This document shows positions 60,217-64,000 of a DNA stretch of 64,000 nt, one piece after another. A model generated the notes under the pieces. The model was not told where the DNA came from, did no database searches, and saw nothing but the letters and a program-made list of their open reading frames with translations. The position numbers were made by a program, and so were the translations under genes. The DNA comes from Tolypothrix campylonemoides VB511288 (lineage in GTDB: Bacteria > Cyanobacteriota > Cyanobacteriia > Cyanobacteriales > Nostocaceae), in the NCBI GenBank assembly GCA_000828075.3, contig JXCB02000039.1, forward strand, positions 232,424-296,423, given 5' to 3'. How positions within the stretch are numbered: the stretch's first letter is position 1; each line of letters starts with the position of its first letter.

Positions 60217-61275
60217 TTAATGATTGAGAGATTCTAGTTTTGTTGCTATTACTTCGACAAACTGTTCATTGTTATATCGTTTCAATGCTAGTTCGTAACC
60301 TATTTGGGCTTGTTTTTCAGCTTCTTGGGGATGATTTAATAAATGAATAATTGCCTGCCGCAATTCATTAGCATCTCCTGGGTTTATAGTTGTAACACTG
60401 CCTGGATGTAACAGATAATCTATCAGCCCATCGGTTCGGGTGACTATAACAGGTCGCCGACAAGCCATTGCTTCCATTAAAGCTTGTAACCCAGCACCGC
60501 ATCGACTTTTAATAAGACTAATGACGACAACATCAGCATCACGGTAAAGCTGAACGAGGTCTGGCCACTCGTAAAATTGACGTGACATATTGTTTGGCAT
60601 CTGTTTTGGAAATGTCTGCGCTAGTACAGATGCATCTTGTGAAAAGCCGCTAATCTTCACATCAACATCCAAGTTTGCAGTTGCTTTGGCAAGGGTTTGG
60701 TAGTCTCGCTTTTCCAAACCTACACTCACAATTACAGGACGTAATTTGTCAGAAGATGCAGGTCCGGGTGTGAAGAAGTGAGTATCTATACTAGCCCAAA
60801 CAAAGGAAACTCGGGACTCAGGCAGATTCAGGTAAGAACGAAGGAACTTAACTTGAGAACCAGAACAGGCAAAAAATAAGTCAATTTTATCTGCAAGACC
60901 AAATAACTTAAGTGCTAAACGTCCGCGAGGTCGAATAATGTTGTGGAAAAAGACAGCAATTTTGGGACGATTTTTCTTAGCACCACAAACAGTAGCAATC
61001 TCAATACCTGCTGCTTCACTTAAGCAAAAAATGACGTCATCTTCTCCAAGCATAGAAGATAAACTCCGAGCTAATTCCCAGTATTCAGGTTGCCCCGATA
61101 TCTTAGATCGAATCTTGTCTAATGGTGACGATGAAATTAACTTTGGCTCATGCACAGTGGCTTTTAGTCTTTCACGAAGCATCCACATTAAGTGTTGAGG
61201 ACATTTATGTGCCTTAGCATCCTCGGTAATGCCGTCAATATCTATAGGACGGTGTAGTGCAATATGATATCTCAT
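60217..61275 (-). CDS. Glycosyltransferase, tandem paralog B
   Basis: 352 residues, nearly the same as paralog A. Differences cluster in the donor-site loop (IKSRCGAGLQALMEAMACRR against ENKYAAGVQVLMEAM), which could change sugar specificity. ATG 61275 overlaps the GT4 stop by 4 bases; paralog A begins 11 bases downstream. Flanking sequence TTAATGATTGAGAGATTCTA recurs at both 3' ends, giving the duplication boundary. Confidence 0.88.
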   Translation of the reverse strand: MRYHIALHRPIDIDGITEDAKAHKCPQHLMWMLRERLKATVHEPKLISSSPLDKIRSKISGQPEYWELARSLSSMLGEDDVIFCLSEAAGIEIATVCGAKKNRPKIAVFFHNIIRPRGRLALKLFGLADKIDLFFACSGSQVKFLRSYLNLPESRVSFVWASIDTHFFTPGPASSDKLRPVIVSVGLEKRDYQTLAKATANLDVDVKISGFSQDASVLAQTFPKQMPNNMSRQFYEWPDLVQLYRDADVVVISLIKSRCGAGLQALMEAMACRRPVIVTRTDGLIDYLLHPGSVTTINPGDANELRQAIIHLLNHPQEAEKQAQIGYELALKRYNNEQFVEVIATKLESLNH

Positions 61276-62597
61276 ATGTACAAACCCCCCTTTGATTTTG
61301 TAAGTATTAAATTCTGCTTTAATTTCAGTTCCTGCTCAGATTCGCTCAAGTGAACTTGTTCTTCTAAATAATTGGGACGAATGGGTTCAATATGACCTTG
61401 CAAAGCACTCTTCATTAGTTTATGTAACCGTGCAACTTCATGGTGTATGTTAAATTCTTTCTCGACTTTGGCTCGACCTGCTGTGCCAAATGCTGCTCGG
61501 AGTTGATGGTTAGTCAGTAATTTTTCGATATTTTCCACTAGAGAAACAGCGTCTCCGGGTGGAACAAGGTAGCCATTAACACCATGTTCTACCAACTCAC
61601 TAACACCAGCAATTTGGGTGGCTACGACAGGTACACCAGCCGCCATTGCTTCCATCAGCACGACTGGTATTCCTTCAGCAAAGCTGGACATGACAAAAAC
61701 GTCGGTTTGCTGCAAATAATTGCGTACTTCAGCTTGGGATTTATAGCCGGCGAAATTGACATTCTGGCTCAATCCCAACTGAGCAGTTGTTTGTTCTAAC
61801 TTTGAACGATCTGAACCATCACCTACGACTGTTAATAATATATTTGGATGGAATCGCCTCAAAGCCACAAGACTTTCTAGCAAAATAGGCAAGCCTTTTG
61901 CCGCAGCCAGTCGTCCCACAAAAAGCAAGCGTTTTCCTGATTCGTTGTGAGAAACGACATCGAATAACGCTGGATCAACACCACAATGAATGATATGCAT
62001 TCGATTCCACTTGTCGGTGGGTGCAAATATCATTCCCTGGCTGCGAGCATAATGGCTGATACAACACACAAACAGCGATCGCTTGATTTTCTCATCAAGT
62101 CGCCATTGATGCGGACGGAAGAAGATGTACGGACCGTGCAAGGTGAAACTATAAGTAAAACCGCCCATTTCGGCGGCAAGCATTGCAACGGTACCGCTAG
62201 CTTCTACAATGTGGTTGTGCAAATGTACGATTTGCCTTTTTTTGATTTCTTTGGCAAGGATACCTGCTTCCAAAAAGTAGAAGATTTGAAACAGCGCACC
62301 TCGCAATCCAGGTTGGCTGGTTGACCACGCCAGCTTGATTGCTTGTAAGTATCTTTTTGGGAAAGCAAGAAATACACCAAGGTGCGCCAGCAGTAAATTA
62401 ATGGGATTGGGAGGAAGAATATAGAAAGTGCGATCGCGCTCTAGCTTCTGTTCTGTCCCAACCATGTGTTCATCCCCTGTTCGACGAACAGAGAATGTGT
62501 GTACGTCCACACCCATTTCTCGCAACGTTGTGACTTCTCGCTGAATGAAAGTGTCCGTTGCTCTGGGATATTCACCAGTTAGGTAAGCAATCCGCAC
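61272..62597 (-). CDS. GT4-family glycosyltransferase
   Basis: 441 residues. Colanic-acid-type start AYLTGEYPRATDTFIQREVT. GT-B acceptor part HLHNHIVEASGTVAMLAAEM. Donor part LLFVGRLAAAKGLPILLESL and the E-x7-E site SSFAEGIPVVLMEAMAAGVP, VVATQIAGVSELVEHGVNGY. Retaining transferase by family. Overlaps paralog B; 4 bases after the epimerase gene. Confidence 0.93.
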   Translation of the reverse strand: MRIAYLTGEYPRATDTFIQREVTTLREMGVDVHTFSVRRTGDEHMVGTEQKLERDRTFYILPPNPINLLLAHLGVFLAFPKRYLQAIKLAWSTSQPGLRGALFQIFYFLEAGILAKEIKKRQIVHLHNHIVEASGTVAMLAAEMGGFTYSFTLHGPYIFFRPHQWRLDEKIKRSLFVCCISHYARSQGMIFAPTDKWNRMHIIHCGVDPALFDVVSHNESGKRLLFVGRLAAAKGLPILLESLVALRRFHPNILLTVVGDGSDRSKLEQTTAQLGLSQNVNFAGYKSQAEVRNYLQQTDVFVMSSFAEGIPVVLMEAMAAGVPVVATQIAGVSELVEHGVNGYLVPPGDAVSLVENIEKLLTNHQLRAAFGTAGRAKVEKEFNIHHEVARLHKLMKSALQGHIEPIRPNYLEEQVHLSESEQELKLKQNLILTKSKGGLYI

Positions 62598-62601
62598 AGA
62601 T

Positions 62602-63639
62602 TCAGCCTCCTATACTTTGTAACGACGGTGTGGGCAACGGCACCTCCAACAGTTCGACATTGCTACAACTGCGCTCAAGTGCGGTATCAAGTGAATACCT
62701 GGGACTCCAGTTCAAAACTTTTTTTGCACGAGCATTACTGTAGCGAAACGGCTTAAACCTGGCATCTATTGCCCTTGGGATAAATATACCAGGTAGCCTT
62801 GCTTGCCCCTTCAGCACTCGTTGGTTGTAAGTCCAGAAAATCCAGGCTAGCAAGTACAAGAACCACAAACTGACGGGAATCGTGCGCGGTAGAGAGTCTA
62901 GGCGTTCAGCCAGTTTCTGAGCATAGACTTTCTGAGTCGGCAAGTTGTCATCAACGATATTCAAAGTTTCACCAATAGCCTCTTCACGCTCCGCAGCACT
63001 GATAATTGCATCGGCACAGTTTTCAATATATGTCAATGGCATCTGTGCGTGACCGCCGACTTTCAACCATAAATTGCCGATCAATTTAGCCCCAAGAATG
63101 GTATTCCAAAGGCAGTCTCGTCCATAGATCATTCCAGGGCGAATATACGTCACTAATGCCTCATAATTCTGCTCAAACTCGCGAACAAGTTCTTCCTGAA
63201 GCAGCTTGACTTGAGCGTATTCATCCCGTTCAAGAGGATGGTCTTCAAGGGGTGTGTCTTCAGTAATTGTTTTGCCGGATGAATAGTTGTATACCGAGAA
63301 ACTGCTGATGTCAACCAGCCTGAACACATTAGCCTCAATCATGGCATCGAGCAAGTTTTCAGTGGCAATGACTGTGCCAGCAAATCGTGAGTAAAAGTCA
63401 CCATCTTTGACGGCTGCCAAATGGAGCACTGCATCCACATCCCGCACAGCATCAGCAATACCATCTTTTCGGCGCAAATCGATACGGATGAGTTCTACAT
63501 TTGGGTGATTGTGCCAAGGTATACGCTTTTCATTACTAGATGGTCGCACAACCGCACGCACTTTATGTCCTCGTCGCAGTGCTTCAGCGACAACATACTG
63601 TCCTAAAAAACCGGATGCTCCTGTTATCAATAACTTCAT
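62602..63639 (-). CDS. NAD-dependent epimerase/dehydratase (extended SDR)
   Basis: 345 residues. The Rossmann motif is LLITGASGFLGQYVVAEALR and the catalytic Y-x3-K is in RDEYAQVKLLQEELV; TYIRPGMIYGRD follows. Probably remodels a nucleotide sugar (epimerase or reductase) for the cluster. A helical stretch near ~255-275 (TIPVSLWFLYLLAWIFWTYN) is hydrophobic and could touch the membrane. Stop/start overlap (4 bases) with the upstream oxidoreductase. Confidence 0.92.
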   Translation of the reverse strand: MKLLITGASGFLGQYVVAEALRRGHKVRAVVRPSSNEKRIPWHNHPNVELIRIDLRRKDGIADAVRDVDAVLHLAAVKDGDFYSRFAGTVIATENLLDAMIEANVFRLVDISSFSVYNYSSGKTITEDTPLEDHPLERDEYAQVKLLQEELVREFEQNYEALVTYIRPGMIYGRDCLWNTILGAKLIGNLWLKVGGHAQMPLTYIENCADAIISAAEREEAIGETLNIVDDNLPTQKVYAQKLAERLDSLPRTIPVSLWFLYLLAWIFWTYNQRVLKGQARLPGIFIPRAIDARFKPFRYSNARAKKVLNWSPRYSLDTALERSCSNVELLEVPLPTPSLQSIGG

Positions 63640-64000
63640 ACTCGATTTGCCTCCAATAGTAAAGCATTAACTAATTGATGCGTACGCTCCATATCTTCAA
63701 AAGTGATTGGTGGGGCTTTGCCTTCGATAAGTGCTTCATAAGTTTTGTCTAAAAGGCGATGCATACCTTCATATGTCGTTTGTTGCATAATCTTGCGGCG
63801 AAAGTTAGTAAATGAAGCCCCAACCAAATCGCATCCGTTGAGAAAATGATTAATTAGTGGAGATAGCAATTCTCCAGCGCGGGGTATGACACAACGCAGA
63901 TGGGGTTGAAACAAATCAGTTTGTGCATAACCTTTTGAACCTCGCACCGTAACGGCAAAAGTCTTGGGTGGTGTGTGACAACTGAATCGAATCCGAGCGT
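63636..64000 (-). CDS. Gfo/Idh/MocA-type oxidoreductase, C-terminal part (runs off the window)
   Basis: The frame is open to the right edge (ARIRFSCHTPPKTFAVTVRG, SKGYAQTDLFQPHLRCVIPR), then NHFLNGCDLVGASFTNFRRK, YEGMHRLLDKTYEALIEGKA, PPITFEDMERTHQLVNALL. The last segment is typical of the C-terminal end of the family. The Met 53 bases inside the edge is internal. Probably NAD(P)-dependent sugar oxidoreductase, first visible gene of the polysaccharide operon. Confidence 0.7.
   Translation of the reverse strand, partial: ARIRFSCHTPPKTFAVTVRGSKGYAQTDLFQPHLRCVIPRAGELLSPLINHFLNGCDLVGASFTNFRRKIMQQTTYEGMHRLLDKTYEALIEGKAPPITFEDMERTHQLVNALLLEANRV

Overview
The window looks like chromosomal DNA of a filamentous, probably Nostocales, cyanobacterium. 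The octamer GCGATCGC (HIP1) recurs on nearly every page. There is a ferredoxin-thioredoxin reductase variable chain, a GUN4 domain, a PEP-CTERM protein, a cyanobacterial MutL, AAA-like/STAND proteins, and many short hairpin repeats and toxin-antitoxin (TA) cassettes. The genus assignment is inference only.

Layout. 0-4 kb: accessory region with the end of a TPR protein, a decayed ParE-type TA pair lying between two copies of a 42-bp HIP1-containing repeat, an intact VapBC-like pair, a small membrane protein and a Uma2 protein. 4-20.8 kb: mainly housekeeping genes (ftrV, a YdcF protein, a phosphotransferase/kinase fusion, rplY, purA, adenosine deaminase, exported acetolactate decarboxylase, mutL, murE) mixed with exported hypotheticals and repeat arrays. 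21.4-24.5 kb: two tandem FG-GAP paralogs. 25-30 kb: a 112-bp MITE with a 10-bp target duplication, a nucleotidyltransferase, hisZ, a J-domain/TPR protein and an inositol monophosphatase. 30-41 kb: the richest accessory region. It holds a TIR-GUN4 fusion behind a broken effector-associated component (EACC1), an IS200/IS605 element that splits a RAYT transposase gene, a tRNA-Ser whose 3' end is duplicated about 0.8 kb away, a DUF433/DUF5615 TA pair whose toxin is cut by a 92-bp MITE, a second EACC1 gene lacking its C-terminal half, MntA/HepT, and a three-gene ParDE-like operon. 41-52 kb: a coiled-coil protein, PhoD with a candidate Pho box, a class A beta-lactamase, a Ser/Thr kinase and two AAA-like proteins, one fused to a degenerate GGDEF domain. 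52.7-64 kb: a minus-strand surface-polysaccharide cluster (five glycosyltransferase, epimerase and oxidoreductase genes tightly packed, then flippase, SGNH hydrolase, cupin, aminotransferase, methyltransferase and another glycosyltransferase).

How it fits together. The polysaccharide cluster probably makes and exports a glycan with an amino-sugar. The 30-41 kb region is a graveyard and nursery of conflict systems. Several modules there, and the pair at 1.1-1.6 kb, are visibly broken by a definable event: point stop codons, MITE insertion, a 30-bp insertion exactly inside a HIP1 site, or IS605 insertion. In three cases the ancestral reading frame can be rebuilt by removing the insert. The most noteworthy candidate system is the TIR-GUN4 effector with its EACC1 partner. 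The two EACC1 genes in the window are complementary broken halves of one domain.
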